Shown here: piece by piece, positions 8,464 to 17,841 of the stretch
Layout: every line of letters begins with the position of its first letter
Numbering within the stretch: the stretch's first letter is position 1
NCBI GenBank assembly: GCA_963740675.1
Contig: CAVUFS010000005.1
Location: 1 to 64,000 of the forward strand
Direction: 5' to 3'
Origin: CAIKMD01 sp963740675
GTDB lineage: Bacteria; Pseudomonadota; Alphaproteobacteria; ATCC43930; CGMCC-115725
Length of the DNA stretch: 64,000 nt
Made by a program: the position numbers and the translations under genes
The notes under the pieces: generated by a model
Told to the model about the DNA's origin: nothing
The model's database searches: none
The model's input: only the letters and a program-made list of their open reading frames with translations

Positions 8464-10728
8464 TGACCTGCGCGTCATAGACCGCGACTGCGGTCATATT
8501 CAGCAAACCGCGAACCGTCGTCGATGGCGTCACGATATGCGCCGGGCGGCGCGTGCCCATCAGCATCGGGCCGATCGCCAGCCCATCGCCGAGCGTCGTC
8601 AGCAAATTGAAGGCGATATTCGCTGCATCGAGATTCGGTAGAATCAGTAGATTGGCCGCGCCTTTCAGCATCGAATTCGGAAAGATGCGGTGACGGATCT
8701 CTTCCGAGACCGCGGCGTCGCCATGCATCTCGCCCTCGACTTCGAGCGCGGGTGCGAGATCGCGCAGCAAGTCCAAGCGCCTCGCGCACTTTTTTCGCGG
8801 AGGCTGCGTTGGAGCTGCCGAAATTCGAATGCGACAGCAGCGCCACTTTCGGCTCGACACCGAACATGCGTACCACCGCCGCGGCGCGCAGGGTGATCTC
8901 AGCGAGCTGCGCCGCGCTCGGCTCTTCGATCACGAAAGTATCGCAGAGGAAGAAACGTGCCTTTCGGCAGCACCAGCGCCGACAGCGCCGCTGGTGCGCT
9001 CGCGCCCGGCTGCAGGCCGATGATGTCGGCGATATGCTGCAAATGGCGATGATATTGCCCGACAGCACCGCACAGCATCGCATCGGCATCGCCGCGCTTC
9101 ACCATCAGCGCCGCGATCACCGGATTCCGCGTGCGCACGAGATAGCGCGCGTAGTCGGGCGAGATGCCCTTGCGCTCCATCAGCTTGTGATAGAGCGCGG
9201 AATAATCGTTGTAGCGCGGGTCGCTTTGCGGATCGACGAGTTCGACATCCTGATCGAGCTTGAAGCGCAGGTTGAGCTTCTCGATGCGCCGCCGCGCGAC
9301 ATCGCGGCGCGCGATGATGATCGGCCGCGCGATGCCTTCATCCAACGCTTGCTGCACGGCGCGCAGCACGCGCTCGTCCTCGCCCTCGGCATAGACGACG
9401 CGTTTCGGGTCGCTCCGCGCGCGCAGGAATACCGGTCGCATGACGAGACCGGAGCGGAAAACAAACTGCGTCAAACGCTGCTGATAAGCGGCGAAATCTT
9501 CGATCGGCCGCGTCGCGACGCCGCTCTCCATCGCCGCTTTGGCGACGGCGGGCGCCAGTTCGAGGATCAACCGCGGATCGAAGGGCTTCGGAATGAGATA
9601 GTCGGGCCCGAAGGTGAGCGCTTCATCGCCGTAAGCCGCCGCCACCACATCCGACGGCGGCGCTTGCGCGAGAGCGGCCAGCGCTTCGACGCATGCGAGC
9701 TTCATCTCCTCGTTGATCGTGGTCGCACCGACATCGAGCGCACCGCGGAAGATGAAGGGAAAGCAGAGGACGTTGTTGACCTGGTTCGGATAATCGGTGC
9801 GGCCGGTGGCGATGATCGCGTCCGGCTTTGCCGCGCGCGCCACCTCCGGTAGGATTTCCGGCGTCGGATTGGCGAGCGCAAGGATCAGCGGCTTCGCCGC
9901 CATCCGCGCCGCCATCTCGGGCTTCAGCACGTCGGGCGCGGAGAGACCGAGGAAGACATCGGCACCGCCGATCACGTCGCCCAGCGTGCGCGCGTTGGTG
10001 TCTTTGGCGTAGCGATCCTTGCGCGGATCCATCTCTTCCTTGCGGCCGCGCCAGACCACGCCATAACGGTCGGTGACGATGGTGTTCTCGATCTTGAGGC
10101 CCATCGAGACGAGCAGATCGAGACAAGCGATCGCCGCCGCGCCGGCGCCCGAGGTGACGAGCTTCACGTCTTCGAGTTTCTTGCCGACGAGCTTCAGCCC
10201 GTTGCGGATCGCCGCGCCGACGATGATCGCCGTGCCGTGCTGGTCGTCATGGAAGACCGGAATTTTGAGCCGCTTGCGAAGTTGCTCTTCGATCGTGAAG
10301 CACTCGGGCGCTTTCACGTCCTCGAGATTGATCGCGCCGAAGCTCGGCTCGAGCGCCGCGACAATCTCGACGAATTTGTCCGGGTCCTTCGCATCGAGCT
10401 CGATATCGAAAACATCGATACCGGCGAATTTCTTGAAGAGCACCGCCTTGCCCTCCATCACCGGCTTGGCGGCAAGCGGGCCGATCGCGCCGAGGCCGAG
10501 CACGGCGGTGCCGTTGGTGATGACCGCGACGAGGTTGCCGCGCGCCGTATAGTTCGAGGCTTGCGTCGGATCCTCGGCGATGGCGAGGCAGGCTTCGGCA
10601 ACGCCGGGCGAATAGGCGAGTGCGAGATCGTGCTGATTGGCGAGCGGCTTGGTCGCGGTGATCGCGATTTTGCCGGGTGTCGGTAACCGATGATATTCGA
10701 GCGCGGCGCGGCGCAATTCGTCAGCCAT
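8450..10728 (-). CDS. maeB: NADP-dependent malic enzyme, two frameshifts
   Basis: Oxidative decarboxylation of malate to pyruvate, cytoplasmic. The N-terminal two thirds is a malic enzyme (LALAYSPGVAEACLAI, VFHDDQHGTAI, LVTSGAGAAAIACLDLL). The C-terminal third is a phosphotransacetylase-like domain, as in MaeB proteins of about 750-760 residues. ATG 10728 is chosen because MADELRRAALEYHRLP is the usual N-terminus. The frame breaks twice: an extra base in the AAA at 8953-8955 (KGTF then FLCDTFVIEEP in the next frame) and an extra base in AA at 8775-8776 (VREAL then DLLRDLAPALEVEG). Both fall in the PTA-like domain. tRNA-Leu lies 22 bases upstream on the same strand. Confidence 0.88.
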
Positions 10729-10750
10729 CGCTCTGCCCCCGAGGAAAAGA

Positions 10751-10837
10751 TGGTGCGGTCGAGAAGACTCGAACTTCCAAGGGGTTTCCCCCGCTAGCAC
10801 CTCAAGCTAGTGCGTCTACCAATTCCGCCACGACCGC
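10751..10837 (-). tRNA. tRNA-Leu (GAG)
   Basis: An 87-nt class II tRNA with CCA encoded. The acceptor stem is GCGGTCG/CGACCGC, the D-arm is GGCGGAATTGGTAGACGC, the anticodon stem-loop is CTAGC-TTGAGGT-GCTAG with anticodon GAG, the variable arm is GGGGGAAACCCC-like and the T-arm contains GTTCGAGTC. It reads CUC/CUU leucine codons. Confidence 0.95.
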
Positions 10838-10938
10838 AAGCGAGCGGCGGTAACATGGACCGAGCCGCTGGCGGCGATTTAGCAAACCGGCGGCGAGCAT
10901 CGCAAGCGAGATGAAGAACCTATATCTTGGTTGAAAAT

Positions 10939-11599
10939 ATGGCCCTACCCCCAAACGACATCGAATGGCGGATCAGCGACGCGCTCGTGCCCTATGACGA
11001 GGCCACGGCGGCCATGGAAACGCGCGTGGCCGCGATCCGCGCCGGCACCGCGCCCGAATTGGTCTGGCTCCTGGAGCATCCGCCGCTCTACACCGCCGGC
11101 ACCAGCGCCCGGGCGGACGATCTGGTCGCGCCAGATCTATTGCCAGTCTTCCGCAGCGGCCGCGGTGGGCAATATACCTATCACGGCCCGGGTCAGCGCG
11201 TCGGCTATGTGATGCTGGATCTGCAGAAGCGGGGCAGCCGATCTTCGCGCCTATGTCCGCGATCTCGAGGAATGGCTGATCCGCACGCTGCACCGCTTCA
11301 ACGTGAAGGGCGAGCGGCGCGACGGCCGCGTCGGCATCTGGATCGCGGAAAGTGGCGGCAAGGAGAGCAAGATTGCCGCGATCGGCGTGCGCGTCCGCCA
11401 CTGGGTGAGCTTCCACGGCGTCTCGCTCAACGTCGAGCCCGACCTGTCGCATTACCGCGGCATCGTGCCCTGCGGCATCAGCGAGCATGGCGTGACCTCC
11501 CTCGCGGCGCTCGGCATCACCGCCACCATGCCGGAGGTCGATGCCGCGCTGAAGGCTGCCTTTGCCGAGGTTTTCGCCCCGGCCCGCGTCACGAGCTAA
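10939..11599 (+). CDS. lipB: Lipoyl(octanoyl) transferase (frameshifted)
   Basis: Transfers octanoyl groups from acyl carrier protein to lipoyl domains of 2-oxoacid dehydrogenases; cytoplasmic. Motifs are ELVWLLEHPPLYTAGTSA, the active-site region GRGGQYTYHGPGQRVGY, and downstream SKIAAIGVRVRHWVSFHG with the family's lysine (K in ESKIAA) and GIVPCGI with its cysteine. The frame shifts by one extra base at the GGGG/GGGGCA run near 11231-11236: the first frame ends LDLQKRG, and the next frame gives ADLRAYVRDLEEWLIRTL in register. The start is ATG 10939 (GTG/TTG upstream are less likely). About 219 residues once repaired. Confidence 0.88.
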
Positions 11600-11600
11600 A

Positions 11601-12688
11601 TCACGGCTGGCTGATCACGACGACGCTGGTCGCCGTTAGCTGCTTCGCCGAGGTGTTTACAGCGAGAATTTGCTTGGCGAGCTCCAGCACCTGATAGGTA
11701 CCGCCGGAGTGGTCGGAGCCTGAGGCCAGCCCGTAACTGCTGCCGTCGTAGTCGACCGAGACGAACGCGCCGCTGCCCCCGTGATCGACGACGAAAATAT
11801 CATCGCATACATAGGACGAGGCAGCGCCACGCGAGGCGCCATTCGGATCGCTCTTGTCGTTGGGAAAGACCAGTTCCGTGTGACGCGTCCGGCCGTTGGT
11901 ATCTCCATCACAGGGGATGCGCGGCATGGCACCGTCCGGCACCTGCGTCGGCACCTTGATGATGCGCGGCTGGCTTTCATCCGGGAACTTGCCTTGCTCC
12001 GGGTCGAGAGACCCTCCGCAAAGAGCAAATCGACGATCGCTTGGAATTGATCGAAATCGGAATCGTTGGCGACCGAGTTCAGATAGGTAATATCGAGACA
12101 GGCCGGCACCGCGCTACTCGCCGCCAGGCCGAGGCCCCCGTTACTGGCGTTGCTCGTGCTTTGGCACAGTTCGTGTCCGAACCGGTACCGGTTCCCGGTG
12201 GTGCGTTATCCCGGACCCAGCGTAACAACGACTTTCGAGACGAACAAATCGAACAGCACCTCGACCGGGCAACCCTGTTCCAAGTAATAGTCGAAGATCT
12301 GGAGCGAGATCGGATTGAGAATGCCTTCGTAGAATTCTTGCGTATCGAGCACCGGCACGATGAAGGTCGGGCCGCCGCTGAGGGTTCCGCCGAGGCCCAA
12401 CACATCCGGGCTGAGCGTCTTCGGCGGGCGATGAGCGGGCGGACCGAAGGGGAAGGACAGCGAGCCATTGCCCGAAATACTGGCGTTACCGGTGATCGAT
12501 TGCAGGCCAGTGAACTGCATCGGCCGCCGCATACTGGCGCGCACGACGTTGAGGAGCATAGTCTGCTCCTGCACCTGTTCCGCCTGCATGTTGAAATCAA
12601 CCGCGCGGCCGGAAAAATCATCGACCACCGAACATCCGACCAGTGCCGACACCAGCAGCGGCGCCGTCAGCCGGACACACGTCCGCAT
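11601..12688 (-). CDS. Hypothetical lipoprotein, interrupted by a stop and a frameshift
   Basis: Secreted lipoprotein of unknown function, about 360 residues. The N-terminus has a signal peptide and lipobox ALVGC with Cys19, followed by LLNVVRASMRRPMQF and a Gly/Ser-rich ISGNGSLSFPFGP segment. In frame with this, TAA at 12206-12208 interrupts the gene, but the same frame resumes with RYRFGHELCQSTSNASN and LDITYLNSVANDSDFDQF. Near 12004-12010 one base appears to be missing, after which DPEQGKFPDESQPR leads into a plausible C-terminus ending TATSVVVISQP. I do not recognise the family. It is divergent from the Deg protease gene. Confidence 0.6.
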
Positions 12689-12838
12689 CACCCCGCATGA
12701 TCCGCCCCCCAGCGAAAATGTTCAGTAATTTGGGCGACCCTAGCATGACCGCCAAAGCGGCGACAATCGACTCGCGGATACTACGAAGTATTAGGCGGGC
12801 TGGCGCGGTAGCAACGGCATGACTAGATTGCCCCAACC

Positions 12839-14248
12839 ATGACAGCGGCAATGACAGCACGTTCGCTCGCAGTGGGACTGGCGCTGAGCCTCGCCGTGAT
12901 CGCGCCCGGTTGGGCACAGAACCGGACGCCGCCCACCAGCCGCGACATGATCCACCTTTCCTTTGCGCCGGTCGTGAAAAAGGTTTCACCGGCGGTGGTC
13001 AATGTCTATTCGCGCCGGACGGTACAGACCCGGTCGCCTTTCCTCGACGATCCGCTCTTTCGCCGCTTCTTCGGCAACCAGGCGCCTTTCGGCCTGCCAC
13101 GGGAGCGCGTCCAACAATCGCTCGGCTCGGGTGTGATCCTCGGCGCGGATGGAATCGTCGTCACCAATCACCATGTGATTGACGGCGCGCAACAAATAAC
13201 CGTGGTGCTGAATGATCGCCGCGAATTCGAGGCGAAGGTTGTCCTCTCCGACGAGCATGCGGATCTAGCGGTGCTGAAGATCGATACCCGTGGCGAGCGC
13301 TTGCCGGTGCTCGAACTCGGCGACAGCGACCAGCTCGAAGTGGGCGACCTTGTTCTCGCGATCGGCGATCCTTTTGGCGTCGGCCAGACCGTCACCAGCG
13401 GCATCGTTTCTGCCTTGGCGCGTACCGGCATTGGCAGCGATGTCTCGTCCTTCATCCAGACCGACGCGGCGATCAATCCCGGCAATTCGGGCGGTGCGCT
13501 GGTCGATCTCGACGGCAAGCTCGTTGGCATTAACACCGCGATCTTCTCGCAATCGGGCGGCTCCATCGGCATCGGTTTCGCCATTCCGACGGCCTTGGTT
13601 CGCACCGTCTTGCGGGCTGCAACGTCCGGCGCACCCGTCCGCCGGCCCTGGTTCGGCGCAACCGGCCAGGAAGTCACCGCCGAGCTGGCCAATGCGCTTC
13701 ATCTGCCGCATCCCGGCGGCGTCTTGGTGAAAGACCTCACGGCAGACGGACCAGCGGCACGGGCCGGTATTCGTCTTGGCGATGTCGTCACATCGATCGG
13801 CGGCCATGCGGTCGGCGATCCTGACGATCTGCGCTATCGCATCGCGATCCTGCCGATGGATGTGCCAACGCCTGTCCAGCTCTGGCGCGACGGCCAAGTG
13901 GTCAATGCGACCGTCACGCTCAGGGCGCTTCCGGAGACACCAGCGCGGCAGGTCACCACGCTTGCCGCCAACACGCCACTCGCCGGCGCGACCGTCGCCA
14001 ATCTCAATCCCGCTCAGGCCGACGAATTGGGGCTTGCGACCACGCTGCGCGGCGTGGTGGTGACCGGCGCCAAGAGCGGCAGCCTCGCCGACCGTTTAGG
14101 ACTGCATCCCGGCGATATCGTCGCTACCGTCAATCGCGCGCCGGTCGCGTCGGTAAATGAGCTGAAGGATGCCCTCGGTACCGGCCAAGGTCCCTGGACC
14201 TTCGGCATCCGCCGCGGCGGACAGCTTTTCGCGGTGAGCGTTCGGTGA
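12839..14248 (+). CDS. Do/DegP-like periplasmic serine protease with two PDZ domains
   Basis: Periplasmic protein quality control protease, 469 residues. A signal peptide ends near APGWAQ. The trypsin-like domain has the complete triad His112 (VTNHHVID), Asp142 (HADLAVLK) and Ser217 (NPGNSGGA). Two PDZ domains follow (about 270-365 and 385-469, with GVLVKDLTADGPAARAGIRLGD and GVVVTGAKSGSLADRLGLHPGD). ATG 12851 is an alternative start four residues in. Length fits DegQ/DegP/MucD. Its stop overlaps the start of rarA (GTGA), suggesting co-transcription. Confidence 0.92.
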   Translation: MTAAMTARSLAVGLALSLAVIAPGWAQNRTPPTSRDMIHLSFAPVVKKVSPAVVNVYSRRTVQTRSPFLDDPLFRRFFGNQAPFGLPRERVQQSLGSGVILGADGIVVTNHHVIDGAQQITVVLNDRREFEAKVVLSDEHADLAVLKIDTRGERLPVLELGDSDQLEVGDLVLAIGDPFGVGQTVTSGIVSALARTGIGSDVSSFIQTDAAINPGNSGGALVDLDGKLVGINTAIFSQSGGSIGIGFAIPTALVRTVLRAATSGAPVRRPWFGATGQEVTAELANALHLPHPGGVLVKDLTADGPAARAGIRLGDVVTSIGGHAVGDPDDLRYRIAILPMDVPTPVQLWRDGQVVNATVTLRALPETPARQVTTLAANTPLAGATVANLNPAQADELGLATTLRGVVVTGAKSGSLADRLGLHPGDIVATVNRAPVASVNELKDALGTGQGPWTFGIRRGGQLFAVSVR

Positions 14249-15567
14249 GCGCAGCGCGCACTCCGCGCGGTGGTCAAAGTAAAAGCCTTTTCGAGGATGC
14301 GGCGCCGCGGCCCCTCGCCGACAAGCTCAGACCGCAAAAGCTGAGCGATGTCGTCGGCCAGGATCATCTCCTGGCGCCGGATGCACCGATCGGCCGCATG
14401 GTCGCGGCGCATCGTCTTTCCTCGATGATCCTTTGGGGACCGCCCGGCTGCGGTAAGACCACGATCGCGCGACTGCTCGCTGAAACCACCGCGATGCATT
14501 TCGAGCCGCTCTCGGCCGTGTTCTCGGGCGTTGCCGATCTCCGTAAAGTATTCGAGGCGGCAAGCCAGCGTCGGGTCGGCGGCCAAGGTACGCTGCTGTT
14601 CATCGACGAAATCCATCGCTTCAACCGCGCCCAGCAGGACAGCTTCCTGCCCTATGTCGAGGACGGCACGGTCGTGCTGGTCGGCGCGACCACCGAGAAC
14701 CCCTCCTTCGAGCTCAACGGCGCCTTGCTATCGCGCTGTCAGGTCTTCGTGCTGCATCGTCTCGACGACGCCGCGCTCGAGACTTTGCTGGAGCGCGCGG
14801 AAAAAACCCTCGGCAAGAAACTGCCACTCGACGACGAGGCACGGCAGGCGCTGAAGGCGATGGCCGATGGCGACGGCCGCTTCATCTTCAATCTCGCCGA
14901 AGAATTGGCGTTGCTGCCCGATGGCACAGTTCTCGACACGGCAAAATTGATGGAGACGGTACAGCGCCGCGCCCCGCTCTACGACAAATCGCAGGAAGGT
15001 CACTACAACCTCATCAGCGCGTTGCATAAATCGGTGCGCGGCTCCGATGTCGACGCGGCGCTCTATTGGCTCGCGCGTATGCTGACCGGCGGCGAGCATC
15101 CGATCTATATCGCGCGCCGCGTGATCCGCATGGCATCGGAAGATATCGGCATGGCCGATCCGCAAGCGCTACCGATCGCACTTGCGGCGTGGGAAACCTA
15201 TGAGCGGCTTGGTTCGCCCGAAGGCGAGCTCGCTCTGGCGCAAGCGGTGATCTACCTCGCAACGGCGCCGAAATCGAACGCCGCTTACACGGCGTTCGGC
15301 GCGGCGATGCGCGCCGCCAAGGAGAGCGGCTCGCTGATGCCGCCGATGCATGCGGTCAACGCCCCGACGCGGCTAATGCGCGATCTCGGCTATAGCGAAG
15401 GCTATGTCTACGATCCGAATACCGAAGAGGGCTTCTCCGGCCTCAATTACTTTCCCGATAAGCTGCCGCGCGAACAATTCTACGAGCCGTTCGAGACCGG
15501 CTTCGAGCGCGAGATCAAAAAGCGCCTCGACTACTGGGCGAAATTGCGCGACGCGAAGCAGAAATAA
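14245..15567 (+). CDS. rarA: Replication-associated recombination protein A (AAA+ ATPase)
   Basis: Clamp-loader-related AAA+ ATPase of the RarA/MgsA/WRNIP1 family that acts at stalled replication forks; 440 residues. Walker A GPPGCGKTT is at 65-73, Walker B is LLFIDEIHRFNRAQQD, sensor 1 region is VLVGATTENPSFELN, and the family C-terminal tetramerisation domain is present (YDKSQEGHYNLISALHKSVRGSD, ARRVIRMASEDIGMADP). The GTG start overlaps the protease stop by four bases; no better start lies nearby. Confidence 0.95.
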   Translation: MSAARTPRGGQSKSLFEDAAPRPLADKLRPQKLSDVVGQDHLLAPDAPIGRMVAAHRLSSMILWGPPGCGKTTIARLLAETTAMHFEPLSAVFSGVADLRKVFEAASQRRVGGQGTLLFIDEIHRFNRAQQDSFLPYVEDGTVVLVGATTENPSFELNGALLSRCQVFVLHRLDDAALETLLERAEKTLGKKLPLDDEARQALKAMADGDGRFIFNLAEELALLPDGTVLDTAKLMETVQRRAPLYDKSQEGHYNLISALHKSVRGSDVDAALYWLARMLTGGEHPIYIARRVIRMASEDIGMADPQALPIALAAWETYERLGSPEGELALAQAVIYLATAPKSNAAYTAFGAAMRAAKESGSLMPPMHAVNAPTRLMRDLGYSEGYVYDPNTEEGFSGLNYFPDKLPREQFYEPFETGFEREIKKRLDYWAKLRDAKQK

Positions 15568-15724
15568 ATCGCCGGCGTCGCTCGTTTTCCACGGCGCGCT
15601 TACCGCAACCGCAAGTCACCCTCGTACTCCAAGATATGGTGGATTGACCAACCGCGGCACGGGAACGCAACTATCGGTCGCGACCTATAATTCGCGACAC
15701 GCTGACGCTTCGGAGATTTCGAGA

Positions 15725-16039
15725 ATGAAACGCACAATAAAATATCTCGCCCTGACGGCTGCCGCACTTTTGCCGCTTTTAGGCGATGTCGCGCCGGCCC
15801 TCGCCCAGGTCGGGGCACCGCCGCCACCGCAAGCTGAAGCCGTGCCGCCGCCGCCCGCGGCAGCGCCGGGCGCCTATTGGGTCTGGCAGCAGGGTCACTG
15901 GCGCTGGAATGGCCGCCGCTATATCTGGTTTCCGGGCCGCTACGTCCATGCACCCCGGGTCCAAGCGGTCTGGTTGCCCGGCAACTGGGTCCTGGTCCGT
16001 GGCCGCTGGGTATGGCACGAAGGACATTGGCGCCGCTAA
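15725..16039 (+). CDS. Secreted YXWGXW-repeat protein
   Basis: Small exported protein of unknown function, 104 residues. A signal peptide (APALAQ cleavage) is followed by a Pro/Ala spacer and aromatic repeats: AYWVWQQGHWRWNGRRYIWF, GRYVHAPRVQAVWLPGNWVL and GRWVWHEGHWRR. Such YxWxxGxW repeat proteins are common short envelope proteins in Alpha- and Betaproteobacteria. ATG 15725 (after GAGA) is taken, as the open frame upstream overlaps rarA. A TATAAT at 15686-15691 is a possible -10, but I find no matching -35. Confidence 0.75.
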   Translation: MKRTIKYLALTAAALLPLLGDVAPALAQVGAPPPPQAEAVPPPPAAAPGAYWVWQQGHWRWNGRRYIWFPGRYVHAPRVQAVWLPGNWVLVRGRWVWHEGHWRR

Positions 16040-16117
16040 GCCTCGACAGGTCGCGCTCGACGCGTCCTGATCTCTCTTGGGATGGATCGCCCGCTCATGC
16101 GCCGCTAACATTGGGGT

Positions 16118-17110
16118 ATGAGCGGCGTCCAAACCCTCACCGTGGCGCCTGAGGACGCCGAAATCCGTTTAGACCGCTGGTTCAAGCGGCATTTCCCGAC
16201 CCTGGGACATGGCCGGCTCGAGAAGCTGTTGCGGACCGGCCAGATCCAACTCGACGGCAAGCGCGCCGGCGCGAGCGACCGTGTGACAGCCGGACAGGTT
16301 GTACGCGTCCCACCTCTGCCGGCAGCCCCGCCGCCGCCTGCCAAGCCCCAACGTGTCGCGCCGAGCGCCGCCGATACGCGGCTGCTGCAAGAGCGGGTGC
16401 TCTACAAAGACCAGGACATCATCGTCATCAACAAGCCCGAGGGCTTGGCCGTGCAAGGCGGCACCGGCACGAGCCGCCATCTCGACGGGCTGCTCGATGC
16501 GCTGCGCTTCGATGCGAAAGAGCGGCCGCGGCTCGTTCATCGCCTCGACAAGGACACCAGCGGCGTGCTCGTGCTCGCGCGCAGCGCCCGCGCCGCAGCG
16601 CGACTGGGCGAGCTCTTTCGCGGCAAGACTGTGCACAAAGTCTATTGGGCGATCACCGTCGGCGCGCCCAAGCCGCGTGCCGGCAAGATCGACCAGCCGC
16701 TTGCGAAACAGGCGGGACCTGCCGGCGAGCGTGTTGCCGCCGATAATGAAGAAGGCGATCGCGCCCTCACCTATTACCGCACCGTCGCACGCGCCGGCGA
16801 TCGCTTCGCCTGGCTCGCGCTCGAGCCGGTAACCGGACGGACGCATCAACTGCGCGTCCATTGCCTGACGCTCGACACACCGATCCTCGGTGATGGCAAA
16901 TACGGGGGCGCCGAGGCCCATCCCGCGAGCTTGCCGCAAGCAAAGAAACTGCATCTCCACGCGCGCGCCGTCGCCCTGCCGCTGCAAAGCGGCAAGATGC
17001 TGACCGTCACCGCGCCGCTGCCGCCGCATATGCGCGAAAGCTGGGATTTCTTCGGTTTCGAGGAAGGCGGCGAACGCGATCCCTTTGTCGATCTCGCCCC
17101 CGAGAAATGA
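16118..17110 (+). CDS. RluC/RluD-family 23S rRNA pseudouridine synthase
   Basis: Converts uridines of 23S rRNA to pseudouridine; cytoplasmic, 330 residues. An S4 RNA-binding domain (about 10-65, RLDRWFKRHFPTLGHGRLEKLL) is followed by a Pro/Ala linker and the synthase domain with the catalytic Asp144 in RLVHRLDKDTSGVLVLA, plus VTGRTHQLRVHC. The S4 domain and length best fit RluC, which modifies U955/2504/2580 in E. coli, but RluD-like specificity cannot be excluded. The last 4 bases overlap the ATP12 gene (ATGA). Confidence 0.9.
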   Translation: MSGVQTLTVAPEDAEIRLDRWFKRHFPTLGHGRLEKLLRTGQIQLDGKRAGASDRVTAGQVVRVPPLPAAPPPPAKPQRVAPSAADTRLLQERVLYKDQDIIVINKPEGLAVQGGTGTSRHLDGLLDALRFDAKERPRLVHRLDKDTSGVLVLARSARAAARLGELFRGKTVHKVYWAITVGAPKPRAGKIDQPLAKQAGPAGERVAADNEEGDRALTYYRTVARAGDRFAWLALEPVTGRTHQLRVHCLTLDTPILGDGKYGGAEAHPASLPQAKKLHLHARAVALPLQSGKMLTVTAPLPPHMRESWDFFGFEEGGERDPFVDLAPEK

Positions 17111-17805
17111 AGCGATTCTACAAAGAAGCAAAAGTCATCGCGGCAGGCGATGAATTCGGCGTGCAACTCGATGGCAAGCCGTTGCTCACACCGGGCAAGC
17201 GCGCGTTGCGCGTGCCGAGCCGTGCGCTGGCCGAGGCTATTGCCGCCGAGTGGCAAGGCCAAGGCGTTACCGTGAAGCCGCATGAATTGCCGCTGACGCG
17301 CCTGATCAGCACGGCGCTCGACCGCGTCGAGCCGCGCCGCGACGACGTCATCGGCGAGATCGCGAAATATGCGACCACCGACCTGCTCTGCTATCGCGCC
17401 GATGAGCCGCGCGAGCTGATCGAGCGGCAGGCCAAAATCTGGCAGCCGCTGCTCGACTGGGCCGAGGCGCGTTTCGCGGCGCCGCTGACGGTGACGCAAG
17501 GCATCCTGCCCGTGGAACAAGATCCGGCGACGCTCGCGGCGGTCCAGCGCGCGATCTCCGCGCATGACTCGCTGCAACTTGTCGCGCTCCATCTCGCGAC
17601 CACGGCTTGCGGTTCTGTCGTGCTCGGCCTCGCGCTGCTCGCGGAGCGGCTTTCCACCGAGGAAGCCTTTGCTGCCGCGGCGCTCGACGAAAGCTTTCAG
17701 ATCGAACGCTGGGGCGAAGATGCGGAGCAGACCCAGCGTCGCGCGGCACTCAAAGAGGATATCGCCCTCGCCGCGCGCTTTGCCGCTTTGCTGCGCGACG
17801 ACTAA
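17107..17805 (+). CDS. ATP12-family F1-ATPase assembly chaperone
   Basis: Homologue of mitochondrial Atp12, which binds the F1 alpha subunit before assembly; 232 residues. Family hallmarks are KRFYKEAKV at the start, LDGKPLLTPGKRALRVPS, LPLTRLISTALDRV, and a conserved YATTDLLCYRAD segment. The gene is characteristic of alphaproteobacteria and supports that assignment. It overlaps the pseudouridine synthase gene by 4 bases and precedes pccB by 36 bases, so it probably belongs to the same transcript. Confidence 0.92.
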   Translation: MKRFYKEAKVIAAGDEFGVQLDGKPLLTPGKRALRVPSRALAEAIAAEWQGQGVTVKPHELPLTRLISTALDRVEPRRDDVIGEIAKYATTDLLCYRADEPRELIERQAKIWQPLLDWAEARFAAPLTVTQGILPVEQDPATLAAVQRAISAHDSLQLVALHLATTACGSVVLGLALLAERLSTEEAFAAAALDESFQIERWGEDAEQTQRRAALKEDIALAARFAALLRDD

Positions 17806-17841
17806 GCTGCGATTTCGGTTTCAGGGCTGGGGGAGAGCCTC

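Noticed and set aside
12120..12210. An alternative reading of the lipoprotein with two compensating frameshifts (DNAPPGTGTGSDTNC)
   Set aside because: The original frame resumes directly after TAA with RYRFGHELCQ, so one nonsense codon is more economical.
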